The notes under the pieces are model-generated. The model did no database searches and was not told the DNA's origin. It worked only from the letters and a program-made list of their open reading frames with translations. Positions 41,972-51,000 of a DNA stretch of 64,000 bases are shown piece after piece. The number at the start of each line of letters is the position of its first letter. Within the stretch, counting starts at the first letter, position 1. This DNA comes from Acinetobacter sp. ANC 3781 (lineage in GTDB: Bacteria; Pseudomonadota; Gammaproteobacteria; Pseudomonadales; Moraxellaceae), in contig NZ_SJOH01000016.1 in assembly GCF_004331285.1 (NCBI RefSeq), positions 41,911 through 105,910 on the forward strand, given 5' to 3'. A program made the translations under genes and the position numbers.

Positions 41972-44140
41972 ATGCACACAATAACTCCCCTTTTTTCCCA
42001 TAATTTCAAACTTTCACTTCTCAGCTTGGCCCTATTTGGCGTGCAATCTAGTTTTGCTGAGGAGGTACCAACTTTATCGACCATTCAATTACAAGCTCAA
42101 TCCGCTAATACCGAAGAGAGTTCAGAAAAAACTAAAGCCTATATCGTTAAAAAAAGCAGCAATGCCACCAAGCTCAATCTTGAAACCAAAGAAACACCGC
42201 AAACCATTAATGTCGTGACACGACAACAGCTAGATGATTTTGCCATTAGTAATACGCGTGATGTCTTACGTAATACCCCCGGTGTCAGCGTGAGTAGTCA
42301 GGAAACTAATCGTACGTCCTATCTCTCTCGCGGCTTTGAAATTTCCAATATTCAGGTCGATGGTATAGGTTTTCCCTTGGAAGGTTATAACTATAACAAC
42401 AGTAACCCGGATACTTTCTTGTATGACCGCGTTGAAGTCATCAAAGGTGCAGATGCCTTAAGCAATGCGATTGGTGACCCCAGTGCAACGATCAATATGG
42501 TGCGCAAACGCCCTACCCAGGATGTACAAGGTTCTGTTTCTGCCAGTTATGGATCTTGGGATACCCAGCGTTATGAAGCCGATGTTTCCTCTGCCTTGAC
42601 GGAAGATGGACGTATTCGTGGACGAGTCTTCGGTTATCAGCAGACGGGGGATTCTTACCTCGATCATTACGCTCAGGAAAAAAATGGCGTCGGGGTGATT
42701 GTAGAAGCGGATCTGACTGATTCAACTTTACTGAGTGCAGGTTATAGCCACACCAATAGCAAATCGGATAGCAATAACTGGGGCGCAAATCCTCTGATGA
42801 ATAGCAGCGGTGAACAGCTTGGCTATTCACGTTCATATAATTACAGCCCTGAGTGGACCTATTGGGATAGCAATATTCAAAATTATTTTGCAGAACTCAA
42901 GCAACAGCTTGGCGGTGACTGGGAACTCAAGCTGAATTATGATGAAACTCACATCGACCGTGATGCAAAACTGTTATATCTTTCTGGCAACCCGGGTAGT
43001 GACAATACCTCGGGCATTTTTTTATGGCCAGGCAGATATATAGATGATAATAAAGAGCGCCAAGCCAGTATCAGTGCTCAAGGGACATTCCCCTTATTTG
43101 GACAACGGCATGAAGCAGTCATCGGCTACAGCTGGGCAGAAAACCAGGTAAATGGCTTGGGCTATGCGGGCAGTTACACCAATCCTTTGACTACCGATTT
43201 AGCCAGTTGGACGCCTGCTGAACCCACTTGGGAGATGACCCAGACCAGTGGTGAAGCCCATATGCGGCAAAACCTGCAAAGCTATTACGCAGCGACGCGC
43301 ATTCATTTTAATGATGATTTGAAAATGATTTTGGGTAGCAACTACGTACAGGCAAAAAGCAAAGGCCATAGCTATGGTGCAGATGCCTATTATGATGAAG
43401 ATAAAATACTGCCTTATGCCGGCCTGACTTATAATTTCACACCTGAATATACGGGCTATATGAGCTATAGCTCGATTTTTCGCCCTCAGACCACCCGGGC
43501 TTTGGATGGCAGTTTAAATAAACCGATTGAAGGTGAAAGCTATGAACTTGGAGTAAAAAGCTCATGGCTAGATGACCGATTGACTGGCTCAATGGCCATT
43601 TTCAGAACTGAAGAAAGTAATTATCCGCTGCGAAATTCAGATGGTTTACCGATCAATCGTAAAGTACAGGTCAGCGACTTACGCTCGCAAGGTTATGAAT
43701 TTGGCTTGGCTGGGCAGCTTAGCGATAATCTGAATGTTTCATTCGGTTATACCCTGTTCAGTCTGAAAGACCTGATCAATGGAGGTAAAGCCCGAACCTA
43801 CAATCCAGACCAGATGTTTAACTTACTTACGACTTATACCGTCCCGCAGTTACCGCAACTCAAAATTGGTGCAGGCGTACAATGGCAGGACAACACTTAT
43901 CTAGATGTACCTGAAGCCACCGACACCGCTGGTGTAATTACTCAAAATGCCGGAATCATTCGTCAAGACTCCTACGCCCTGATTAATTTAATGGCAAGCT
44001 ATGAGATTAATGATCAGTTGTCGTTACAAGCCAATGCCAATAATATTACCAATGAAAAATATTTATTTAATTTCCCGGATGCACAAGGTTTCTATGGTGC
44101 ACCTGCAAACTATAGCGTAGCAGTACGTTATAAATATTAA
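41972..44140 (+). CDS. TonB-dependent siderophore receptor
   Basis: A 722-aa outer-membrane receptor. A signal peptide (FKLSLLSLALFGVQSSFAEE) is followed by a TonB-box region. The plug has TPQTINVVTRQQLDDF, NTPGVSVSSQETNRT, YLSRGFEISNIQVDGI, and KGADALSNAIGDPSATINMV. A 22-strand barrel ends in the aromatic RYKY. It resembles FpvA/FhuE/FoxA-type receptors for ferric siderophores. The start is ATG 41972; the longer frame from 41912 would run through the Fur box. The substrate is unknown. Confidence 0.93.
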   Translation: MHTITPLFSHNFKLSLLSLALFGVQSSFAEEVPTLSTIQLQAQSANTEESSEKTKAYIVKKSSNATKLNLETKETPQTINVVTRQQLDDFAISNTRDVLRNTPGVSVSSQETNRTSYLSRGFEISNIQVDGIGFPLEGYNYNNSNPDTFLYDRVEVIKGADALSNAIGDPSATINMVRKRPTQDVQGSVSASYGSWDTQRYEADVSSALTEDGRIRGRVFGYQQTGDSYLDHYAQEKNGVGVIVEADLTDSTLLSAGYSHTNSKSDSNNWGANPLMNSSGEQLGYSRSYNYSPEWTYWDSNIQNYFAELKQQLGGDWELKLNYDETHIDRDAKLLYLSGNPGSDNTSGIFLWPGRYIDDNKERQASISAQGTFPLFGQRHEAVIGYSWAENQVNGLGYAGSYTNPLTTDLASWTPAEPTWEMTQTSGEAHMRQNLQSYYAATRIHFNDDLKMILGSNYVQAKSKGHSYGADAYYDEDKILPYAGLTYNFTPEYTGYMSYSSIFRPQTTRALDGSLNKPIEGESYELGVKSSWLDDRLTGSMAIFRTEESNYPLRNSDGLPINRKVQVSDLRSQGYEFGLAGQLSDNLNVSFGYTLFSLKDLINGGKARTYNPDQMFNLLTTYTVPQLPQLKIGAGVQWQDNTYLDVPEATDTAGVITQNAGIIRQDSYALINLMASYEINDQLSLQANANNITNEKYLFNFPDAQGFYGAPANYSVAVRYKY

Positions 44141-44210
44141 TCTGTAACCCTGAACCTAAGTTAAAACTGACTTAGGTTCTTTTTTATCTGTTTCATGCGA
44201 GTGAATGCTC

Positions 44211-44495
44211 ATGATTTCCAGTACCGTTCAATATCGCTTTGCTGTGCTCTACCGCTTTATCATCGCCTTTCTGCTCGGTTATGCTTGCACCGCATTGTTA
44301 GCCAGCAACTTAACGGTACTGTTTTATCTTCTATTTTCAAAAGCAGAAGCGATCTATCTGGCAGCATTCATCAGTATTTTATTCTTTGTCAGTTTTGTCA
44401 TTAGCAGTTTCTGCATTCCATCTTTACCTAAGTTAAGTTTGATCAGCATTAGTTTGGCTACTGGTCTGGCTGCTATTTACCGGATCGCAGGTTAA
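44211..44495 (+). CDS. DUF3649 family iron-uptake-associated membrane protein
   Basis: A 94-aa protein with three hydrophobic helices (RFIIAFLLGYACTALLA, LTVLFYLLF, AFISILFFVSFVISSF). Length and position between a siderophore receptor and a PepSY protein fit DUF3649, which is part of ferrisiderophore-reduction operons. ATG 44211 has GAGTGA at about 9 nt; ATG 44205 is also in frame. The next gene starts 3 bp after its stop. Confidence 0.75.
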   Translation: MISSTVQYRFAVLYRFIIAFLLGYACTALLASNLTVLFYLLFSKAEAIYLAAFISILFFVSFVISSFCIPSLPKLSLISISLATGLAAIYRIAG

Positions 44496-44498
44496 GTC

Positions 44499-46064
44499 AT
44501 GCAAAAATCGATACGTCAATCTATGGCTTGGTTACATTCATGGACAGGTCTGATTTTTGGCTGGTTATTGTTTGCCATCTTTTTGATGGGGTCGCTGTCT
44601 TATTATCGTCATGACATTAGTTTATGGATGCAGCCCTCACTTGCCCGCATCCAGGTTAATCAAGATACCGCAATACGCACGGCATATCAGTATTTAGAAC
44701 AACATGCGCCTGATGCCAAGACATGGTTTATGAATGTCGCGAACCAGCAAAAACCGGTAAACCAAATCTATTGGCAAAGCTCCGACGGCGCTTATGAAAA
44801 CAAGACTTTAAATCCAAATACAGGACAAGAGCTGAATCTGGCACAAACACAAGGCGGAGATTTTTTCTATCAACTCCACTTTCAACTGTTTGGCGTGCCT
44901 ATTTTAGTTGGCCGGTTAATCGTTTCACTGGCAGCATTTATCATGCTGATTGCTCTTATTTCCGGGGTTATCACCCATAAAAAGATTCTGACTGATTTCT
45001 TTACATTACGTGCATTTAAAGGACAACGCTCTTATTTGGATTTTCACAATGTCAGCTCTGTTATTGCCTTACCCTTCTTTCTAACCATTACTTTTACCGG
45101 CTTGGCCATTTTCTTCTACTTATATTTACCTTGGGGTATGCAGAAACTTTATTCTGAAAATAATTTTCAGTATTTCGAAGAAATTAACGCTAAAATTACT
45201 CCTAAAATTGAAAACAACTCACCTGCTCAAATGCAATCTATTCACAATTTGATGCAACCGCTACAACGTGAATGGGGAAAAACTGAGTACAGCACCATCC
45301 ATGTGAAAAATCCAAATACCGAACATGCACAAATTACTTTTACCGAAGCTAAAGATCACTCGATTACCCGTAATCAGGCACAAATCACCCTGAATGCAAT
45401 CACGGGAAAAAAATTATCCAGCACTAAAAATGATAGTGCGATTGCCACACTTAATGCCGGCGTATATGGACTGCATATGGCAACCTTTGCCCAACCCCTG
45501 CTTCGTCTGGCGCTGTTTTTTTCGGGTTTACTCGGCTGTGTGATGGTGGCATCAGGTTTACTGCTCTGGAGTTTAAAACGGCAATTACAAACTAAAACTG
45601 AAAAATTCCATGTTGGACATTATCTGGTGCAACGGCTGAATATCAGTGCAATTGTAGGCTTGCCGATTGCGGTATTGGGTTACTTTTATGCAAACCGGAT
45701 CGGCTTACTAATTCAAAGTTCACAAAATTATGAAGTGATGAGTTTTTTTATCATTTGGCTGAGCATTTTTGGAATGAGTTTATGCATTAAAAAACAATAT
45801 CTCTGGAAAATAAACTTGGGGATTTTTATTGCTTTGGCTTTCTGTTTACCTGTTTTTAATTTTTTATTTCTTCTTCAGCAAAACCTCATTCCAAACTTTA
45901 CAGGTTTTTGGATATTTTTTAAACTTGATTTATTTATTCTTATTTTCGGTTTATTAGCCATATTTCTTTATAGAAATATCACTCCTATTCAGCACAAAGC
46001 GCAAAGCAGGATAAGAACCAAACTTAAAATAGTGGAACCTGAACATAAAGAGGAAGGCTGCTGA
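44499..46064 (+). CDS. PepSY-associated TM protein, siderophore-iron reductase type
   Basis: A 521-aa inner-membrane protein. It starts QSMAWLHSWTGLIFGWLLFA with the first PepSY-TM helix and continues with a periplasmic PepSY-like domain (GAYENKTLNPNTGQEL). A second helix pair includes DFHNVSSVIALPFFLTITFTG, and AGVYGLHMATF carries conserved His. Relatives such as FoxB and FpvG reduce or help release iron from siderophores. It overlaps the next gene by 1 bp. Confidence 0.88.
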   Translation: MQKSIRQSMAWLHSWTGLIFGWLLFAIFLMGSLSYYRHDISLWMQPSLARIQVNQDTAIRTAYQYLEQHAPDAKTWFMNVANQQKPVNQIYWQSSDGAYENKTLNPNTGQELNLAQTQGGDFFYQLHFQLFGVPILVGRLIVSLAAFIMLIALISGVITHKKILTDFFTLRAFKGQRSYLDFHNVSSVIALPFFLTITFTGLAIFFYLYLPWGMQKLYSENNFQYFEEINAKITPKIENNSPAQMQSIHNLMQPLQREWGKTEYSTIHVKNPNTEHAQITFTEAKDHSITRNQAQITLNAITGKKLSSTKNDSAIATLNAGVYGLHMATFAQPLLRLALFFSGLLGCVMVASGLLLWSLKRQLQTKTEKFHVGHYLVQRLNISAIVGLPIAVLGYFYANRIGLLIQSSQNYEVMSFFIIWLSIFGMSLCIKKQYLWKINLGIFIALAFCLPVFNFLFLLQQNLIPNFTGFWIFFKLDLFILIFGLLAIFLYRNITPIQHKAQSRIRTKLKIVEPEHKEEGC

Positions 46065-46348
46065 TGAATATTCTCTTTAGTTTTCTGTTCATTCTGTTAG
46101 GCGTTTGGGGTTTATATCAGGTCAGTGAAAAACAAATTAAAAAAACCAGACTGTCTAAGTGGTCTATTTTGCTCGTATATCCACAAACTACACGCGTTGT
46201 TTGCCTGCTTTCATTGATACTAGCGCTATTCATTTTTATACAAAAAGAAGGTGCTTCAATCGGGTTTGTCAGTTTCTGGATATTTTCCACCCCGCTGATT
46301 TTTATCTTTATTTTATCTATGAATGAACTTAAATCTTTTCAGAAGTAA
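46064..46348 (+). CDS. DUF3325 family membrane protein
   Basis: A 94-aa protein with an N-terminal helix (ILFSFLFILLGVWGLYQVSE) and two later helices (VVCLLSLILALFIFIQ and FSTPLIFIFILSM). The sequence and position match DUF3325, the last member of the PepSY iron operon. The start ATG overlaps the PepSY stop, so it is translationally coupled. Role in iron handling is inferred from context. Confidence 0.8.
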   Translation: MNILFSFLFILLGVWGLYQVSEKQIKKTRLSKWSILLVYPQTTRVVCLLSLILALFIFIQKEGASIGFVSFWIFSTPLIFIFILSMNELKSFQK

Positions 46349-46512
46349 CAATACCTGAATTTAAATATGAAAAAATTCAAATTAAATTCTGTTTTCTAAG
46401 AATAGCTATTTTTCTATTTCATTTTTTTGCATAAGCAAATCAATAATCAAGACAACGACTTATATGAAAAAGTCATAACATAAGCACGTTTTTTGATATT
46501 TGGCATATAACC

Positions 46513-47403
46513 ATGTTTGGTCCACTGGAATTTATTTTAGCAGGTGTTTTGGTCGGTTTCTGTGTTGGGATTACGGGTGTTGGCGGTGGTTCATTAATGA
46601 CCCCCATCCTGATTAGCCTGTTTAGAATCGAGCCTCATATCGCGATTGGTACCGATTTGCTCTATGCCGCAATTTCTAAATTCTGCGGATCTTTAGTTCA
46701 TGCAAAAAAAATGAATATTGTCTGGCCAATTGTGATCTGGCTTGCAGTGGGAAGTATTCCCGCCTCGCTTGCAACCCATTGGGTTTTAGACACTTATCTT
46801 AGCCACTCAAGCAGTTATAAAGCTGTTTTGACCATGGTATTGGGCTTTATGTTGACCTTAACCGGTGTGTCAATTATGTTCCGTAGTCACATTGAACGCT
46901 TCTTTAACAAATTCCGTAAAAATGAAGCTTTGGATATGACTCAAGATTTAGAAAAGGTCAATTTTCGGGCAAAAGACAAACGTGCGTATATTGTGATTAT
47001 GGGCATTGTACTGGGTATATTTGTGACCCTTTCTTCAGTCGGTGCAGGGGCATTTGGCATCATGGCACTGGTGTTGATGTTCCCGAATTTACCGATGATT
47101 CGTATTATTGGTTCCGATGTCGTCCATGCCGTGCTTTTGACTTTAGTCGCAGGACTTGGACACATGAGCTCGGGTAATGTAGATTTACATTTACTTGGAT
47201 GGTTGTTAGTCGGTTCAATTCCTGCCATTGTGGTTGGAACTTTAATCAGCTCTCGTCTGCCAGAAAAAATTATCCGTAAGATTCTGGGGATTACCTTATT
47301 CGCCTTAGGCATGAATTTCATACTTCATCCGGTAAAAGCAAAACCTGTAGAAAAACCAGCTACAGCGCAAGTGATCATTATTGAAAAATCGATGAAAGTT
47401 TAA
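46513..47403 (+). CDS. TauE/SafE family sulfite exporter-like permease
   Basis: A 296-aa membrane protein with about eight helices. Typical features are GVLVGFCVGITGVGGGSLMT at the N-terminus and, in the second half, LGIFVTLSSVGAGAFGIMAL with VVGTLISSRLPEKIIR. Members move sulfite, sulfoacetate or related anions. It is a single gene with a fair promoter gap on both sides. The substrate is not known. Confidence 0.88.
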   Translation: MFGPLEFILAGVLVGFCVGITGVGGGSLMTPILISLFRIEPHIAIGTDLLYAAISKFCGSLVHAKKMNIVWPIVIWLAVGSIPASLATHWVLDTYLSHSSSYKAVLTMVLGFMLTLTGVSIMFRSHIERFFNKFRKNEALDMTQDLEKVNFRAKDKRAYIVIMGIVLGIFVTLSSVGAGAFGIMALVLMFPNLPMIRIIGSDVVHAVLLTLVAGLGHMSSGNVDLHLLGWLLVGSIPAIVVGTLISSRLPEKIIRKILGITLFALGMNFILHPVKAKPVEKPATAQVIIIEKSMKV

Positions 47404-47529
47404 TTTAACTATACGATTCATCACTTTTTTTTGACCTATATATTGATCTTTTTTATAACATGGTGAACATATATTCGTGTTATATTCAGATTGAGAATAA
47501 ACTTTTGTATGATCGAACCAGTGACGGCA

Positions 47530-48621
47530 ATGAATACACTACAGTCAAATCCTATTATCCAATCAGACATCGACGACGTGAATGTACAAAGCATTCAGCC
47601 TTTGGTAACTCCTGCTGAATTAAAAAAAGAGTTACCTCTGACTGAACATGCCTATCAAACCGTACTAAAAGGTCGTGAAACCATTCGCAATATCCTTGAT
47701 GGGAAAGACAATCGTCTATTTGTAGTCATTGGTCCTTGCTCAATTCACGACACAGTTGCTGCACATGAGTATGCAAATCGTTTGAAATTTTTAAGCGAAA
47801 AAATTAAAGATACCCTTTATATTGTGATGCGTGTTTATTTTGAAAAACCACGTACCACTGTTGGTTGGAAAGGTTTAATCAATGACCCCGACATGAATGA
47901 CTCTTTCAATATTGAAAAAGGTCTTCGCATTGGTCGCCAGCTTTTGGTTGAACTGAATGAAAAAGGATTACCTTGCGCTACTGAAGCACTTGATCCGAAC
48001 TCACCGCAGTACTATCAAGATTTAATTTCATGGTCAGCAATTGGCGCACGTACTACCGAAAGCCAGACGCATCGTGAAATGTCTTCAGGTTTATCCTCAC
48101 CTGTAGGCTTTAAAAATGGTACAGATGGTGGTTTAACAGTGGCTACCAATGCCATGCAATCAGTTAAACACGGTCATAGCTTCCTCGGTCTGAATGATCA
48201 AGGTCAGGTTTCTGTCATTCGTACTAGCGGCAACCAATACGCACACGTGGTGCTTCGTGGTGGTAATGGCAAGCCGAACTATGATGCAGGCTCTGTGGCA
48301 GAAGCTGAGAATGCTTTAGCCAAAGCCAAAGTCAGCAACAAAATCATGATTGATACCAGTCATGCCAATTCAAACAAAGATCCATACTTGCAACCGCTGG
48401 TATTGAAAAACATTACAGAACAAATTCTGGATGGTAACAAGTCCATTGTTGGTCTGATGGTTGAAAGTCATCTTAAAGGCGGCCGTCAAGATATTCCTGA
48501 CAATCTGGATCATCTTGAATATGGCAAATCAGTGACTGATGGCTGTATCGATTGGGAAACCACTGAAAAAGCCCTGCTCGATATGCATGAAGCCCTCAAA
48601 GACGTTTTATCAAATCGCTAA
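47530..48621 (+). CDS. aroG: 3-deoxy-7-phosphoheptulonate synthase (DAHP synthase, type I)
   Basis: A 363-aa AroG/AroF/AroH-type enzyme with VVIGPCSIHDTVAA, VYFEKPRTTVGWKG, SHLKGGRQD and DTSHANSNKD. It makes DAHP from PEP and erythrose 4-phosphate, the first step of aromatic biosynthesis; aroC later in the window acts in the same pathway. ATG 47530 (MNTLQSNPII) gives the best family length. ATG 47509 is also in frame. Which aromatic acid inhibits it cannot be told. Confidence 0.93.
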   Translation: MNTLQSNPIIQSDIDDVNVQSIQPLVTPAELKKELPLTEHAYQTVLKGRETIRNILDGKDNRLFVVIGPCSIHDTVAAHEYANRLKFLSEKIKDTLYIVMRVYFEKPRTTVGWKGLINDPDMNDSFNIEKGLRIGRQLLVELNEKGLPCATEALDPNSPQYYQDLISWSAIGARTTESQTHREMSSGLSSPVGFKNGTDGGLTVATNAMQSVKHGHSFLGLNDQGQVSVIRTSGNQYAHVVLRGGNGKPNYDAGSVAEAENALAKAKVSNKIMIDTSHANSNKDPYLQPLVLKNITEQILDGNKSIVGLMVESHLKGGRQDIPDNLDHLEYGKSVTDGCIDWETTEKALLDMHEALKDVLSNR

Positions 48622-48629
48622 GAGATTTA

Positions 48630-48655
48630 AAACGCCATCTAGATAGATGGCGTTT
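48630..48655 (+). terminator. Intrinsic terminator after the DAHP synthase gene
   Basis: A 12-bp perfect stem AAACGCCATCTA / TAGATGGCGTTT, followed by TTTCTACTTT. The U-run is imperfect. Confidence 0.75.
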
Positions 48656-48684
48656 CTACTTTAACCTTAGGAAAATTTTCTCTC

Positions 48685-49209
48685 ATGAATGAAATTGAAA
48701 ATGCATTGAGCCACATCGAAAATTTCCAGTTTATTCACGAACATTTATTCACGTCAGCTCAGCCTTCTGCTGAACAGTTGAAACTGATTAAAGAATACGG
48801 CGTGACGACTATTGTCAATCTGGCATTATCTGATGCAGAGCAGCATTTACACCATGAAGATAAGATTTGTCTGGATTTAGGCTTAAATTATATTCAGTTT
48901 CCCATTTCACCAGACACCCCTTCGGATGATCAATGTTTACTGATATTAGATCTGCTCAATCATTTAGTCCAAGATCAAATGGTCTGGGTTCACTGTAGCA
49001 AGAATTATCATGTCAGTTGTTTGATGTATTTATATCGTCAGTACTATATGGATATGGACATGCCTACGGCGCAGGAACTGATGCACAGCATTTGGGAGCC
49101 GAATGAAACCTGGACAGGTCTCATTCATGCAGTAGCCCTACAACTGCAAGGTCGCAAGGGTACCCAAGAATTACAGCAGTCGTTAATGCATCCAGATCAT
49201 TTTGGCTGA
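48685..49209 (+). CDS. Protein tyrosine phosphatase-like protein, P-loop Arg replaced
   Basis: A 174-aa DUF442/DSP-like protein. It starts with [20 protein letters not shown] then TIVNLAL. The P-loop-like segment is [14 protein letters not shown]. Active members carry HC-x-x-N-x-R-V-S; here the Arg position is His (CAT). Loss of this arginine should impair phosphate binding, so it may be a pseudo-phosphatase. The 3' end overlaps ispF by 13 bp in convergent orientation. Confidence 0.75.
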   Translation: MNEIENALSHIENFQFIHEHLFTSAQPSAEQLKLIKEYGVTTIVNLALSDAEQHLHHEDKICLDLGLNYIQFPISPDTPSDDQCLLILDLLNHLVQDQMVWVHCSKNYHVSCLMYLYRQYYMDMDMPTAQELMHSIWEPNETWTGLIHAVALQLQGRKGTQELQQSLMHPDHFG

Positions 49210-49688
49210 TGTGAAATTAACACGGTTGCGGTCGATAAAATTCCTTCCTGACGTCCGGTAAATCCTAACTTTTCTGTGGTGGTTGCCTTCACACTAATTT
49301 GGGTAACATGTACATCCAGAACATCTGCAATACTTTGACGCATTTCCAGATTATGTTTTGCCAGTTTTGGGCGTTCACATGCCACGGTAATATCGGCATT
49401 ATTTAACACATAACCGCGGTCTAAAATCAGTTGATAAACATGTTTAAGCAATCCCCGGCTGTCCGCTCCCTTGAATTTTGCATCGGTATCTGGAAAATGC
49501 TGTCCGATATCTCCCAAAGCCAGCGCACCCAATAAAGCATCACATAAAGCATGTAATACCACATCACCATCTGAATGGGCTTTTAAGCCTTGGGTATGCG
49601 GAATTTTAATCCCTGCTAAAGTGACAAAATCACCTTCTTCAAAAGCGTGTACATCCATTCCCTGACCAATTCGAATTTGTGCGACCAC
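49197..49688 (-). CDS. ispF: 2-C-methyl-D-erythritol 2,4-cyclodiphosphate synthase
   Basis: A 163-aa IspF with the metal site GMDVHAF, then [34 protein letters not shown], and [13 protein letters not shown]. It is the fifth step of the MEP isoprenoid pathway. The start is GTG 49688 with AAGGA 8 nt upstream; the ATG at 49697 lies directly against that site and cannot use it. Confidence 0.95.
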   Translation of the reverse strand: MVAQIRIGQGMDVHAFEEGDFVTLAGIKIPHTQGLKAHSDGDVVLHALCDALLGALALGDIGQHFPDTDAKFKGADSRGLLKHVYQLILDRGYVLNNADITVACERPKLAKHNLEMRQSIADVLDVHVTQISVKATTTEKLGFTGRQEGILSTATVLISHQPK

Positions 49689-49787
49689 TTTAAGCATCCT
49701 TAAGAAATAAATGATTGAAATATTGTATTTACGCTTTCTATTTCGCTATAGTTACAGCAGCGCAACATAGTGAAATTATAAGCGATC

Positions 49788-50438
49788 ATGCTGGTGAATA
49801 CCGAAATTAATCTCATTAAAACATTATGCACATTATTCAGTATTGGCTGTTTGTGCTCAACTTTGGCTCATGCTCAAAAAATTGACTGTTCTAGTCCGAA
49901 TACGTCGTCAATGAAACAGATTTGTGCCGAAAGTTTTACCGAATTGCGGGAAAAATTGACCAATCACTATATGACTGCTTTTTTGGTTAGTGATGCACCG
50001 GTTCAGTTATTAGAAGATACCCACACTTTATGGTTTAAGCGTTTAGAGCAATGTAAAAGTTTAAATTGTTATAAGCAACAATTTGAATTGCGTACTGATG
50101 ATCTGAATTTTTATACCTCGTTAAATCAGAGTTTAACTAATCATTATTTAAAATTTGAAAATGGGAAAATTGCCAGTCAACCCGTACATTTACAAGTCCA
50201 TCAACTCACTAAAGACAGAATTAAAATTGAAGGCATCGCCTACCGCAACCCGAACAATAAATTAGAAACACAAACCATTCCTTTCTTGGCCTATACAACA
50301 CCCGATAAGAAAAGTGAAATCATGGATAACGAACATGATTGCAAATACCAGTTTGATTTTAATAAGGCCATTTTATCGGTTAAAACTGAGCAAAAAGGCT
50401 GTGAACGTTTTGTAGGTGTCTATCGGATTTATGATTAA
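49788..50438 (+). CDS. LprI-like exported protein, 216 aa
   Basis: A signal peptide of about 29 residues (TLFSIGCLCSTLAHA, cleaved before QK) is followed by the Cys-paired LprI-type region IDCSSPNTSSMKQICAESF, LWFKRLEQCKSLNCYKQQF, and then a beta-rich C-terminal half with more cysteines (HDCKYQF, QKGCERF). LprI-type domains are linked to lysozyme inhibition. Periplasmic or secreted. The function of the C-terminal half is unknown. Confidence 0.7.
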   Translation: MLVNTEINLIKTLCTLFSIGCLCSTLAHAQKIDCSSPNTSSMKQICAESFTELREKLTNHYMTAFLVSDAPVQLLEDTHTLWFKRLEQCKSLNCYKQQFELRTDDLNFYTSLNQSLTNHYLKFENGKIASQPVHLQVHQLTKDRIKIEGIAYRNPNNKLETQTIPFLAYTTPDKKSEIMDNEHDCKYQFDFNKAILSVKTEQKGCERFVGVYRIYD

Positions 50439-50486
50439 TTATTCTAATATAATGAGTGATTTTGGAAATTAAATATTAGCGCTTTT

Positions 50487-50906
50487 TTATTGCTTAACAT
50501 ACAGATTCATTTTTTGCCTGATCAAATCTAGAGCTTGTACATATTTGGGAGGTAAATCTGGAAGGTTATATGCATTAATATTTTGCCAGAAAAACTCAAA
50601 ACGATGCCCATAATCGTCTAATGTTTCATAACTCCATTGATCCTTTAAATTTTGACTTAAGGTATCACAAAAAATAAAATACCACGTTTGATTGCTTATT
50701 TGATGTGATCCCCAATCATAACAATGTTGTTCTTCCACAACGATCCCCGATTCTTCATACAATTCACGTATAGCTGCCTGAAAAATTCGTTCTGATCTCT
50801 CAATTGTACCTTTTACAAGCTGAATACCCGCTGTCGGATGTTTGAAAAGTAAAACTTCCAATATTTGATTTTTTTTCCGAAGAATTACTGGACAAACTTT
50901 GTTCAT
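50487..50906 (-). CDS. NUDIX hydrolase
   Basis: A 139-aa protein with a complete Nudix box, G-TIERS-E-RIFQAAI-RE-L-YEE-SGI (about residues 36-58). It hydrolyses a nucleoside-diphosphate-linked substrate using divalent metal. The start is ATG 50906 (MNKVCPVILRKKN); a longer frame from 50975 adds an unrelated hydrophobic N-terminus. The substrate is unknown. It lies in the same direction as the DadA-like gene, about 95 bp downstream. Confidence 0.9.
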   Translation of the reverse strand: MNKVCPVILRKKNQILEVLLFKHPTAGIQLVKGTIERSERIFQAAIRELYEESGIVVEEQHCYDWGSHQISNQTWYFIFCDTLSQNLKDQWSYETLDDYGHRFEFFWQNINAYNLPDLPPKYVQALDLIRQKMNLYVKQ

Positions 50907-51000
50907 TATCTTACATCTCACGAAAATCTTTTGATAATCATATATTAAACTGGCAAAAAAAATGCAACATATCACGTTGCACTTTTTAGTTTCTATGTAA

